NCBI GenBank assembly: GCA_027924585.1
Contig: BSBM01000994.1
Span: 15,188,501 to 15,252,500 of the forward strand
From: Larix kaempferi
Lineage: Eukaryota; Streptophyta; Pinopsida; Pinales; Pinaceae
Length of the DNA: 64,000 bases
Reading direction: 5' to 3'
The position numbers were made by a program, and so were the translations under genes. Of the stretch, positions 11,088-22,353 are shown piece by piece. Each line of letters starts with the position of its first letter. The stretch's first letter is position 1. The notes beneath the pieces are model-generated. The model had not been told where the DNA came from, did not search any database, and saw nothing but the letters and a program-made list of their open reading frames with translations.

Positions 11088-11576
11088 TGTTAAGTTTAAA
11101 CCAAATAGACAAGCAAGATCACTGGAAGAAACATAATCACAAGATAGACACAGAATATACCCTGGGAAACCCTCATGGGGTAGAAAACCCAGCAAAGCTT
11201 TCCTCAATAAGATGATCAACCAAAATACAAGATGTGCTCCTTCCTTCTTTGTCTCCTTAGCAGATCTCCCAGACAAGTGCGCACTCTTCCAGAAGTGAGT
11301 GAGTGATCTAATGAGGAGTTCACCTCTCTTATTTATACTGACCCCCAACTGACTAAAAGACCTAATGGGGCCGAGCTCTCCTGGAGAAGTCTAATAACCC
11401 CAAAAATATAACCACAGGGCCGACCCCCACATGGTGGGTCTAATAACCCTAGTTAATACAAACCCTCCGAGGAATAAACATCTCCGTATACATAATAGGG
11501 TTACCTCGGAGGGATGAAACGTCTCCAGAATAATAAAGTACAAATATAATATTCTTTGAAGTTACAATATTCAACA
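11088..11576 (-). repeat. 5' LTR of the copia element, with promoter
   Basis: This is the upstream LTR in element orientation, 489 bp. A TATAAATA box occurs on the minus strand at 11330-11337 and should drive transcription toward lower coordinates. AAATT follows at 11577-11581. Confidence 0.95.
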
Positions 11577-11581
11577 AAATT

Positions 11582-12345
11582 TTGCAGAGACAGTGTAATT
11601 AGTCCTAAGATGTACCTACTTGATGGCTTGCCCGTAGAGATGACGAAGGCCTACAATGATGCTCCAGTGATCCAGTGTGATGATCCAACTCCATTATTGA
11701 AGACTTGTGCCTATATGTATTGATGCCTGTGTCAAGAGAATACCTTCCTAGTTAAGAGGGAGTCTTAATGTACTATTTGTAACTTCAGAAGATATTATTC
11801 ACTCTTATATTGTATGTATTACATTTGTACTTTATTGTATCCCCAACATAGATGTTCTTATTCCTCCGTTTGGAGGTGTCATCATTTGTATTTGCAAGTG
11901 TCACAAGTTTTATTGTAAGTGTCGTAACTTCTATTTGATGGGTTATTAGACCTCCTTAGAGGGGTCGACCTAGTATGTGTTAAGTGGAAGGGTTATTAGA
12001 CTCCCCTAGGGGGTTGACCAAGTTAGGATAAAAGGCAGGTCAAGTTAATTTAAAGTATAAATGGAGTAGTTGCACCACTATATTTTCTCATTCGCTCACA
12101 CATCCAACTCGCATAGTTGAGAGAGAGGAGTGCGTACAAGTGGAGGAGCCTGGAGGAAGAACTGTTGGAGACATCTATCTTTTGGGGTTTCATCTTTGTG
12201 GTCTTTGTATTGATGCTTATTCTATCTTTGAGGAAGTTGCGGGGTTTTTCACCTTTATGGTTTTCCCCGGTGAAATGCTTTGTGTCTCTTGTCTCTTGTG
12301 TTTGACATGTTGTACATGTTTTTCTCTCAGTTAAGATCCTAGATC
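11582..12345 (+). mobile_element. Old Ty1/copia 3' end and LTR, interrupted by the younger element
   Basis: The sequence TTTGCAGAGACAGTGTAATTAG continues what is broken at 4057, where a related GTAGAGACAATATAATCAG copy lies at 3993. It contains eroded pol sequence. The purine tract AAGAGGGAG near 11754 abuts an LTR starting at 11763. Inside that LTR are a TATAAAT box near 12055 and the GGTTTTTCACC...GGTTTTCCCC stretch common in plant copia U5 regions. The right end near 12340 is approximate. Coding is too decayed to translate. Confidence 0.65.
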
Positions 12346-14190
12346 ATATTGAATTAAATGATGAGAATCTAGCAAAACGAGGCTGCAACCCTTGGTTTTC
12401 ATAATTTCCAACCTATAGATAGGACTCCAGACCTCAAAAAAGTCCAACTCAATAGTTTTACTAGCACCAACTGGATGGAATCCCCAACTCCCTGATATCA
12501 CAAGCACCGAACCAAAGGAGACTTCAATCTCCTATCCTTGCTCGATCCTGCCACCATAATATGAATAAGAACAATACTCCACTTCCATTGTATCATGGTT
12601 TCCATCAACCTATACGTGTATCTATGTCCTTGTACCTGTATATCATTATCCATGTATCATTGTATTGATGTCACTATCACAATCCATGTTCATCCCCTAC
12701 CCGTGGGGGTTTTGAACCTCGATTTGACTAGTAAAATTCCCCAACTTCTCCTGAAGTCAAATGGATGTTGCAGAAGTAGTATGATAATAGTCTATAATCA
12801 CCGATGAGGTTCATTTTTATTTCTTAATACCCTCCAGATACCTTCAGACCTAATTCGAAATCCTTTAAAGAGTCTTTTAGAGCCATCTACCCTTGGGGGC
12901 TTCAACATAGATTTTACTAGTGATTCTTCCTTTCATTCTCTAATTGTAAATGCAAGTGGTTGAAGTCTATTGGAAGTTTCCATGCCTATAATAGCTGTAT
13001 AAATGTTTCATATTACACCTCAATCCACTCTAGACATTGTTCGAAAGCATTTGGGATCATTTGGGACATTTTGAGGGTTCACTAGTCCAAGTTTTGAAAA
13101 TTGACTGAATTGGGAAAAGCTCCAAGTTGGGGACATTACACAAGAATTTAAATTAAAGAATTCCTTAAATTCCAATTGAAAAACACAAGAAAGCAAGGCT
13201 TACTAAAAGAATAAAACCCCATAGTTGTCAAAAGCACTTTCTAAAACTGTCTAAAGGCTCACGAATTGGCTATAGCTTTAGCTTTGGTTAATGTTAGCTT
13301 TGCACTTTGTCATCCACTTTCAAGTTGCCAAAGGGCTTCAAAGTAGTGGCATTTTTTAATGAAGTGATTCAAGATAATATTTTTTGTATTCATGAACATA
13401 TTTTGTAGATTCACTCCCTCTTTTGTGTTTATCGATCTCTGTATTCATTGGAAATTGCATAGATTGTATTCCATTTGCATCCAACCTTGGTTTTTCTATT
13501 AGAAGTTTGATTACTTGTCAATTCAATCTCAACGGTTATGAATATTTTTCAAATTGTTAGGTAGTTTTTATGTTTCTAAAATTTCCTCTATATGGGTTCT
13601 TGGTTTATCTCGGTTAGACATTGCTTATTAAAGGCCGTAGAGAGGAACAATGCAAATTTTGTCGCTTTTTATGCCCTAATACCTTTCAAACACTTTGAGA
13701 CCCAAATCAAAAGCATTTGGAGCCATATGGAAGCATTCAAGTTATTAATAGTCAAACATGAACAATATAATTGTGGAGCTAATATGAAATGGGTTGTTTA
13801 AAAAAATAACACAACCTTAGATGTTATTGCTGAGACATGTGATCTCTCCTTCTTTTCCTAATTTAATGTTTCATCTCAATGCCATCAATGCCATCTTGGA
13901 AGATTGATCTTGTTGTTTAGACTTCTCTTATCTCTTATGGTCATCTCTCCCTCTTCTTCATCGACTTCTTCCCATGTTACACTAGATCTTCTACAAATCC
14001 ATCGAAAAACAATGTCTAGAATTGGTATTATTCATCAAACAAGTGATTTCTTCATATTGTTACCATTTTTGTCTTTATGTTTTTTAAATTTATTCTATAT
14101 GGATTCTTGGGTTATTAATGTTTATAGAGAGGAACAATGCAAATATTGTCACTATTCTAAGGTCTCTACATAAGGTCTCTCACTCCAAGG
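12346..14190. other. No recognisable gene; one divergent duplication
   Basis: I see no family-like coding frame. A diverged duplication pairs about 13570-13660 with 14075-14155: both read CTATATGG-TTCTTGG followed by TAGAGAGGAACAATGCAAAT. The region otherwise looks like eroded repeat DNA. Confidence 0.5.
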
Positions 14191-14354
14191 GTGGAGGTGG
14201 AAAAGGAGCTAAAAAATTTGATGACTCACACCAAAAGTTGCGAACACGTAGCAACGTGGCAGACACACCCAGATAATCGATGGTGGAAATGGGTTCCCAT
14301 GCTAGAAATTGCATGGTGGTTAAACTTGGAAAAGGTAGAGCAGAAATTAAATCG

Positions 14355-14458
14355 CTTACCACGTGACAAGCATTGGTGGAGTCCGCTATGAAAAGCAGTT
14401 AAATTTAAACCGCTCATCACAACTCCGGAAACTACCTAAGCATATGTTCTATAAAAGG
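14355..14458 (+). promoter_or_regulatory. Promoter-like stretch with G-boxes and TATA box
   Basis: A G-box core CCACGTGAC lies near 14358 and TATAAAAGG at 14450-14458. A second CACGTG lies downstream near 14518. The ATG of the decayed gene at 14625 follows about 165 bp later in good context (CAAATGGCG). The order and spacing fit a plant RNA polymerase II promoter. This is inference from motifs only. Confidence 0.45.
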
Positions 14459-14624
14459 TTTGTTCGAAGTTTTAAAAAATGTTTTTGTCACTTATTACAT
14501 GGAGGAAAAGAACGGTCCACGTGAAACACGTCGTTGTTGTCGTCAACTGGAAGAGCACCCAAGAAGCTCACTTCACAGTTCACAGGTAGCTCGAAACCCT
14601 CAGTGTTTAGATTTTGTGTCCCAA

Positions 14625-15899
14625 ATGGCGAAAACCCAAGACCTTCTTCCCTTCAATGAAAGTTCAGATGAAAATGAGAAGCTTCCATTTGACCCTGTTT
14701 TTGACCCCGTTTTGTCTGTGTGTAGTATTTCGTAGTCTAAGGAGAAATTAATGGAGCTTAAGTCATAGGGAAAGGATGTATTTAATGTTTTTGGTTCTTT
14801 TTTGTACTATTTTTGTGTCGAACAAACCCTACACTTCCCCGAATTTGTTTGTTGGTGTGCGGCGAATTATTCGTAGGGTGAAAGGGTAATCATTAATGTA
14901 AAAATGACCAAAATTCTATGCCCATTAAATGCGTAGACTGTCCGTGAGGTTCTAAGTTTACCTGAAACATTTCCCAAAATCCCTAAGTCTTTTAATGAAG
15001 AAAATTTGGCAAATTTTATAGAAACAACAGTCCTATAGAAAAAGACAAGTTTTTATTACAAGTCTTGAAAGATGGTCAGTCACATGAAAACCTATCGTTC
15101 CCATTGAGTATTGATGTCTTTCAGCGAGATACCCAGTTAGTTTTGTCCTTGTTGAGTCAAATTTTAGGTCTAGATAGTGATAAGTCGAATCACAGAAGTT
15201 ATGTTAGGTTTCCTTCTCCAAGTAATTTCATCAGAGTCACAGTCGAGTCCAGTCTGTTGTTTTAATTTTGATGAATTCCTAGCTAAAACAATTCATGTCC
15301 AGTTGGTGAATTTCAACCAGTTGAACCATTTCAGGTATTAGTAATATTGTTCAAACATTTCAAAATCCAATTTTCTTGGTACTATCTTTTCTCATGACCT
15401 TAATAAACAGGTCAATATGTTTGAGTTCACCCATAAAATCATGGCATAAATTTATAGAGTTACTTTTAATGCTGAAATGCCCCGAGTGTTAGAAGAAAAA
15501 GAAACTTTGCAGCCTACACCAGAAGTCCAAACAGGTGATTGGTTCTTGTATAGAGAACATACTATAATTAGGGTGTATGGTTTTACTGGAGCACCATATA
15601 TGTTGCCAGGCTTTTTAACAACGAGGGTTTTTGCCCTGGAATTTATCAGACAAAGGTTGCATTCAGAAGAACATTTCCGTGCTTTCAAAAAAGCATCTGA
15701 TGTGAAATTCCCCCCTAAAGTTGTTCCATTCATCATTAAGAATAAGGCAGCCCTCTCTGTAGTAGAAAAATTACTGAAGATTATGAATTTCCAAGAGGCT
15801 GAAAGGACGAATTATGATCCTCATCAAATTATATCGCAAAGGAGACATCTAAATGGAAACAAGGATTTTGATCATCAAACAGTAGAAGGATTGAAATAA
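14625..15899 (+). pseudogene. Decayed protein-coding gene of unknown family
   Basis: The likely start ATG at 14625 opens a 36-codon frame, rich in acidic residues, that ends at 14735. Coding-like text then continues with several stops and frame changes. It ends in a clean 140-residue frame at 15477-15899. That tail includes GDWFLYREHTIIRVYGF, MLPGFLTTRVFALEFIRQR and YDPHQIISQRRH. It has the composition of a folded domain with conserved aromatic and basic residues, not of random sequence. I do not recognise the family. No intron with convincing borders was found between the pieces, so I read it as a pseudogene with a preserved 3' part. An alternative is a transcribed gene using the 15477 Met. 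Confidence 0.5.
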
Positions 15900-16319
15900 A
15901 TGGAAAATTTATTCAAATTTGAACAAGATAATAGGGGTTGGATCAGAGAGATTTCTTTGAAATTTCTATTTTTAGCTATGATTTCAAAGATCGTTTTGTA
16001 TAAATTTTGATTTTACAGAGTAATAGGGGTTGGATCCGAGAGCAAAAAATACAGTGACATAATATTTTTTGAAGACTTTAATGAAGAAAAGAAGTAAAAG
16101 TATATCTGAAATAGAGATTCATATGTTTTTACTTTCTTCAGTGTTTTAATTTCTCTTTTGTGGATGTATTTCGTGTTACAACATCTTATCGCTTTGCCTC
16201 GTAGTTGACTGTAATACCTGGGTTATAATTCATTTTATATGCTTTGATCCACACATTTAAATATTGTCAATGTTCTTTCTTCCAAATTAATGCAGAATTC
16301 ATCCTAGAATTGAGATTGG

Positions 16320-18370
16320 CTAATTTATAACATATAAACAATATTTATCCCGACTTCTGACCTTCGACACGAATAATCGGCCGCCCCTTCTTTTATTATA
16401 AAATTGTGAACAACTATAACCAACCATTGACCTGTATCTAGAATGGTGAACACTAGAAGGATCGACTGACCCTTCTTCCATTATAGAACTATTTTGAATA
16501 GAATACTTGGTAGAAGAAAGGTCGGTCGACACTTCATTTACGAGTGAATTGTAAAAATATTCAACCCGCCTAGTCTAGGACAACAATTCCAAACTTCCGG
16601 CTTCTGCAATGAAATTACAGTTGGGATTGGTATATTGGCTAAGTTATAACATATCAACAATATTTGTCCCAAGATGCGAAAAGAAGAATCGGTCGCCGCT
16701 TCGTTTAGTAGGGAACTGTAGACACCTATAGGTTACAATTCACTCGTATCCTAAATGGTGAACACAAGAAGGATCCGCTGACCCTTCTTGCAGCCTAGAA
16801 CTATTTTGAACAGAATACTCGGCACAAGAAAGGTCGGTCGACCCTTCTTGCACCTCGCATGAGGGTTTCATCCCCTTTACCGAAGATGCAAATATGTTGC
16901 GGATTGTGGATACCTAGATTTCTTAAAATGTTCCATCAATACCATTATCCCGCAACCCGGAATGCAGATTGCAGGATGGGACAACAATTCCCAACTCCCT
17001 ACATCCACTGTAAATAGTGGGGAACAGAGATTGGCTACAAGAAGGATCGTCCGCCCCTTTGTTTAGTATAAAATTGTGAACACCTATATCCACGAGTTCA
17101 CCTGTATCCAGAATGTTGAAGACAAGAAAGATTGTCCGACCCTTCTTGCAGTCTAGAACTATTATGAAAAGAAAACTTGGTAGAAGAAGGGACGGTTGTC
17201 CCTTCATTGCATGGCAATTTTTAACAAAGGTAAGATATCCATTTAGTTACTGTCAAAATGATTTGGTCTGGTGGGAAAGAAGAGATAAGAAACAACCCAA
17301 TCAATACTCTTTAATAATTTTTATTTGTTATCTTTGTATGATTTGTAGATCTTGTTGCCCAATAATTGTCCTAACTTAATTAAGGTTGCCATCTATTCAA
17401 TACGGCTAAATTCCATTCTTAATACCATAAATCTTTTCAAATTATCATGTGGCCTGCAAATACTTTTGTCCAATTTTAAGGCTTAGCTCATTTGATCTCA
17501 TGGAGGAAGAACATACCTATGGAAGTGGGAAATTTTCTTGCAATATGCATGGGAGCAAGATTAAACCCCTAGAATAATTTTTCTTATATTATATCAAAGA
17601 TTCAAAATGAATATAACTTTGTTCCATATGTGTAATGTGACATTCCATTGTAGCTCTCTTACCTGATTATTTGAATTTTTCTTTGAGCTAGTTGTTTAGT
17701 TATTGCATCAGTTTTGTTGGACTTGGTCCTAGATAGAATGTGCATTCACCAAGGTGCTAGAGTCCATTTGAGTCTATCTAAATTAACTTGCCCCCTTGAC
17801 CTCGACCAAGGGAGGAAGGGGGAAACTATATAAAACAATACTCAGATACCCGTGCATTGCATTTTTTATATTATTTATCCTTTCCTATCATTCTTGCACC
17901 TCTAGGGATAAAGGAATTTCTCTGAGCTGTCCATCTTGCATGATCGATACGGTACCATTGATCTCTTTCCATGGTTATCCCCATGGCCTTTCGCAGTCTT
18001 CAATATCTCAAATGTTGCCTTCCTCGCACATTGGATCTGCGTAGTTATTATCAACTGTCGATCTGGCCCCTATCCGCATCTTTCCTCCTGACATCTGGCA
18101 AGAAGATTCGGTCTCCCCTTCCATTAGTAGAGAATTGTGAATTCACCTGTATCCAGAATGCTGAATAGAAGAAGGATTGACCGACCCTTCTTTCTATATT
18201 GAACTATTACGAAACGAGTCCTGGGTACAAGAAGTTTCGGCCTAGCCTTCATTTACGAGGGAATTGTAAAAATATTCATCCTATGAAGGTGAGGGTGTCA
18301 ATTCATGTATATGAAGGATGGTGAACACTGGAAGAAGACTGAGATAAGGGTCGGCTGACATTTCGGCATC
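16320..18370. repeat. Cluster of palindromic GAAGGGTCGGTCGACCCTTC repeats
   Basis: A self-complementary motif of about 26 bp (best copy 16825-16850) recurs every 50-80 bp. Variants lie near 16454, 16512, 17039, 17120, 17182, 18165 and 18226. Intervening text such as AATTCACCTGTATCCAGAATG-TGAA is shared between units. The same modules occur at 28.5-28.9, 31.6-32.2, 35.9-36.5 and 37.4-38.0 kb. The minus-strand open frame at 16923-17207 is shared with copies at 36256 and 37773 only because the repeat is shared. Confidence 0.8.
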
Positions 18371-19005
18371 ACCTTGTAAACAAGTTGAAGTCTAACCTGA
18401 AGCGAATATGGGGGTTGCATAATCAAGATTCTCTTAACCATGGCAATGCACAGATGTCATTACCATCTTCGTATAACATTCTATTTAACATCAACTATAA
18501 CACCAGATGACTTCATACTTGGTAGCTATTGCAGTATACAGAACTACGCTGAATCTCTAATGTAGTCACCAGTTTGCTACGAATTCATCAAACTGTGTGC
18601 TTCTTCTTTACAATCATGCACTTGTATTCCAATTAATCAATGTGCAATTACCATTCACATACATATAAATTAAGCACATAAACATGAATAAAAAACATGT
18701 GATAAACTCATACACATAAACAAGAAGGATCGACCACTCCTTCTATGATGATCGCTCGTTCTATGATCGATCCTTATCCCAAACGACTCTATAAAATGTG
18801 CATTATATGTCTCATGGATAATGCTAGCAGATTTGATCTTAATCAATCAATTGATTTTGAAAATGAGGGGTCATTCCCTAATCATCGATCATTAGCATGA
18901 ACATTTGCAAGTATACATCTAATATTAAAACACTAATTTATAATTATAGACATTGTATGCATTCTTATATTGACTACTTAATATTGACTATTTTGCAGAT
19001 AAAGC

Positions 19006-20688
19006 ATGGTTGATTTGTTGAGCCTCAGTAACTACCAGGAAATCCCTTGCTTTGAATTGACAAAAGATCACTAGCTTCCGCCATTCACAAATGGATGGTA
19101 TGTTGAGATGGAAGAACCAGATAATTTGTACCCGGATATATATCTATTCTACTTGGATTTCGAGGGAAATCCAATTAGAGTTGGGATATTAACATATGTG
19201 GAACCCATTGATTCTGATAAAAAATTGCAAGTTCAAGCTGAAGCGATCATTGGTGAAAAGTATGGCCTTATACAGTATGATCTTATAGTTTCTGATTATC
19301 GACCATATCTAATGAAAAATGGTTCCGATCCATATTCGATTTCCTGTGCGAAGCAAGGGTGGGTTTTTCCCTCATATGTTGTTTCTAATCGTTCTGGAAT
19401 TGATATTGCGACAGCCTTGAAGAAAGAAATTTTGTCGGTATGGAGGAAAAGAATGATGGCTGGGAAAACTTCCTCTGTATTATATTATATGAATATTAAT
19501 AAGGGGCCGATAACGGTATGCCATGAAAAGATTCTAACGTACAACAAAAGAGCATTTCTCCAATATATTGTAAAAGATGTGCGGAAATCTACCTTGAAAC
19601 AAATCAAAGGAAGTCCTTCTAAAGCAATGCTGCGAAAAGTGACTAAGAGCTTCGAAAATTCAAAAGAAGTTCAACAATATCAAATCAAATACTTTTTGTT
19701 AGATGAGAAATTTTTTTCCATTGACGTAACAAGATGTGTCGTTGCGCCTCTACACTTACAATATCAAATGGTTGATGAGGAGGTAGTGCAAAAGATGGTG
19801 GTATCACTTGTCCATACATTTACAATAACATTGACAGATGCTATTCTATTGCCTTTCAATAAGGAGACTAGGCCCTTTCTTCCTGAAAATGAAAAAGAAA
19901 TTGATCTGCAATTAGTAAATTTTTATATATTGGATGGGAAGCATACTATTTCTGTGCAGAAATAAATCATTGCAGATGATCAATATAAAAAGCTCCATAA
20001 AAGGTATCGGCATCGAACATCTCGTCTTTTACATAGAGACATTCCTTAGGACATCATCAACAAATTATGCAAACAACAAAATTTGTCAAGCAAGGAATTT
20101 GCAAACACTACATTCATTTCTTCAGTTGAAAAAGCAAGGGAGAGATGGTTATTGTGCGGTTCTCCATCCCGCCCGGGAAAGGGAAATGCTTCCAGTGATG
20201 TTTGGACGGTATAGAAGTTTTTTTCTTATCAATCAAATTCTTTAGATTGCTACTAGTGTTATGAAATTAGGAAATTAACTGGAATATTCAATTTTATATG
20301 TTTGCAGTCTTTCCAAACTCAATGTATGGATATCTTTCTTGTTAATCGGGAGAGCCTTAAAGACAAGCTAACTCTTGTTTTGACATTGGAACAATTGTGG
20401 AGCAAATGGAAGTCTGTATTCAAGCTTTACAAAAGTGGCACCTTGGATTGCTCACCGAAGAGCATCGCTAAGGATGATTTTTCTCTAAATAAAATAAAGA
20501 GTTATGGCTCTAATATTTTTAGACCATTGCGTGATCTTGATGAAGATGAATTCACCACTGTGGTGGAAAATATAATCAACGGATCTGTTTGGATGAGCAC
20601 ATCAGCCAATAAAAATGTTTGCGCAAAAACTTTAAGTCAATATTGCAAACGAATAAAGGACGAGGTCAACCAAGCATTTGATCACTGA
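19006..20688 (+). pseudogene. Decayed host gene, 5' part: ParB/DGQHR-like segment
   Basis: An acceptor-like TTTTGCAG at 18998 precedes ATG 19006. The frame runs to a GT donor at 20209 with only three stops (TAG 19072, TAA 19963, TAG 20047). The 285-residue open stretch 19108-19965 ends with VAPLHLQYQMVDEEVVQ, then LLPF, then NFYILDGKHTISVQK. This order recalls ParB/sulfiredoxin-like folds, in which a (V/L)DG(Q/N/K)H motif follows a beta-rich core. A 99-bp intron (20209-20307, GTATAG...TTTGCAG) joins in phase to exon 20308-20688, which ends CKRIKDEVNQAFDH. The family call is inference. The exon-intron structure is directly visible. Confidence 0.5.
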
Positions 20689-21507
20689 ATATTTCAAAGT
20701 TAATGATGTTCAAACTAATTGATCACATAATTTCACTTACCATAACGTCATTGAAATATATAAAATTGCACCAAACCATCTCAAGCAACTGGGTAGTATT
20801 TTATGCTCCAGAAATCAACCAAAATCTCCGAGTAAAAAGAGAAAGAATGAATCTGAAGTGGATATTAGTACCAAAATACCAATTGATGCTCAGAAAATAT
20901 TGAATATATATATCAATAAAGAGAGGATGTCCATTGAAGACATCGAAAATAGTTCACAGTTTGTTTGTCAATGTTGTTACCCTGATTCTTTGGTCACCAC
21001 ACTTAGAACAATTCGATTTTTTGGTGCGACAGTTAGCTGTGAATTTGTTGCTGTGGATATGTGTAATTGTGCTATTCCATGGATAGAAGAAGACATGTTG
21101 GGGTTTTTTGTACTATTTTTCTAGCTGATGTGGAGAACTCTTGTATGATTTCTAAAGCTTTCACAAGTTGGAGCAATAAATCAAAAAAACATTTTACGGT
21201 GAATCCTACAATGGGAGTATATAGAGAATTCTCCGGGGACCTATTTATAGGATTCTCTATTACACAATGTTGGCGCATTGGAAATGATGAAGATATTTTA
21301 TCTACCTCTGAAATTGATATAGTTTGGAAAGACGAGGGCCTATCGATGCTTGATTTACCTCGGCCCAATGTTAACAGCGATAGTGTGAGAAGCCATGTGT
21401 TTCAAAAAGAAAGGACACAGGAATTCTGGGATCACATAGTTTCCAGACAGGTCTCTTCTGAAGGCACAGTTCTTTTGCTGTACGCAGGAGGTAGGCTTCT
21501 TCGTTGA
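20689..21507 (+). pseudogene. Decayed host gene, middle part: NLS and possible DNA-methylase-like segment
   Basis: After frame changes near 20680 and 21100, coding-like text continues. A basic cluster PKSPSKKRKNESE looks like a nuclear localisation signal. Further on come SWSNKSKKHFTVNPTMGVYR, GDLFIGFSITQCWR and finally EFWDHIVSRQVSSEGTVLLLYAGG. In order, these resemble the late motifs of N4/N6 DNA methylases: W-K...NP...R-F, a hydrophobic strand, then W-IV..S..G-VLD-F-G-G. ParB-methylase fusions are known in bacteria and phages. The SAM-binding DxFxGxG is here LYAGG, so any activity would be gone. Fold assignment is tentative. Confidence 0.35.
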
Positions 21508-21605
21508 CCAAGTCTCCAGAAAGAATAGTTATTTCTATTGTGGAGATAGTACAATGAGAGTTGTTCATGAATAGTTTCTATCATGATTTGGGTATAAAAC
21601 AAAGT

Positions 21606-21768
21606 ATTTCTATTAACATTTTCAGATGTCTTGATTTTATTTTACTTTTTTCTCAAACTTTCTATTAACATTTTCAGATGTCTTTAATTTTATTTTACTT
21701 TTTTCTCAAACAAGGTATTTCTATTAACATTTTCAGATGTCTTTGATTTTATTTTACTTTTCTTGGTC
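21606..21768 (+). repeat. Three tandem copies of a 50-60 bp intronic unit
   Basis: TTTCTATTAACATTTTCAGATGTCTT followed by a T-rich tail occurs three times in a row. Each copy contains TTTTCAG, a plausible splice acceptor. It lies between the methylase-like and linker exons. Confidence 0.85.
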
Positions 21769-21829
21769 GATTATGTTCAATAAATTCTTTAAATTCCTAT
21801 TCTACTATAGCTTCAAATAAAGAGCATAC

Positions 21830-22244
21830 CTAGGTATCCTCCAATCGAATTACAATATCCAATGATGAAACTGAAGCTGATAGACAATCTACAAAGAACT
21901 ACAAAACAGGACAAGAAGGTAAAAAATTATTTTTCATAGATCATGGTTAAATTAAGTTAATTATGAAAGGGGATCGTGACCTGCAAAAAATTATATAAAA
22001 TGCATACATGCACATTTCCAGGTAAACATGTGGATCATCCACAACCAAAGCAGGCATCAACGATGTCCCTGGAGATTGGCCAGCAACTCACATTGGAGAA
22101 TAAGGGACCAGGAGGGACCTTGGACAATAATGAACAAGGCGAGAGATTGAACAATGCAACACAAGAAGAGGGCTTGGCCAGTATTGAACTTGGAGAGGGC
22201 ACCTTGGTGTCAAAATGCGGTGTCTCCAGCGATGTTACTCACTA
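21830..22244 (+). pseudogene. Linker exons of the decayed host gene
   Basis: One candidate exon ends at GACAAGAAG with donor GTAAAA near 21920 and encodes ISNDETEADRQSTKNYKTGQ. A second starts after TTTCCAG at 22021 and ends at 22244 with donor GTAAAA. It encodes a polar, Glu/Gly/Gln-rich stretch containing LDNNEQGERLNNATQEEGL. Low complexity and good borders suggest flexible linker between the upstream part and the FCP1-like exons. No domain is recognised. Confidence 0.45.
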
Positions 22245-22353
22245 GTAAAATGTTGGCCTTCCATTGACAAGTAAAAGACAATATTTTCTACTTAAATTGA
22301 TAAAACAAATTTATTCCGAATTATATATAATGACAAACAATATTTCTGCGCAG

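Larger units (their letters stand above)
4058..11576 (-). mobile_element. Nearly intact Ty1/copia LTR retrotransposon
   Basis: A 7519-bp element lies between 489-bp direct LTRs (4058-4546 and 11088-11576), both starting TGTTAAG and ending TTCAACA. It is flanked by a perfect 5-bp target duplication AAATT (4053-4057 and 11577-11581). My alignment of the LTRs gives 10 substitutions and no indels, about 98.0% identity, so insertion is fairly recent. On the minus strand the order is 5' LTR, primer site, gag, protease, integrase, RT, RNase H, tandem-repeat region, polypurine tract, 3' LTR. Integrase before RT defines Ty1/copia. A TAG after gag and an indel after protease break the polyprotein. Confidence 0.97.

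Noticed and set aside
16923-17207. 94-residue minus frame similar to frames at 36256-36459 and 37773-37958
   Set aside because: All three are the same palindromic-repeat module. Similarity reflects DNA repetition, and the frames cross the palindromes without domain structure.
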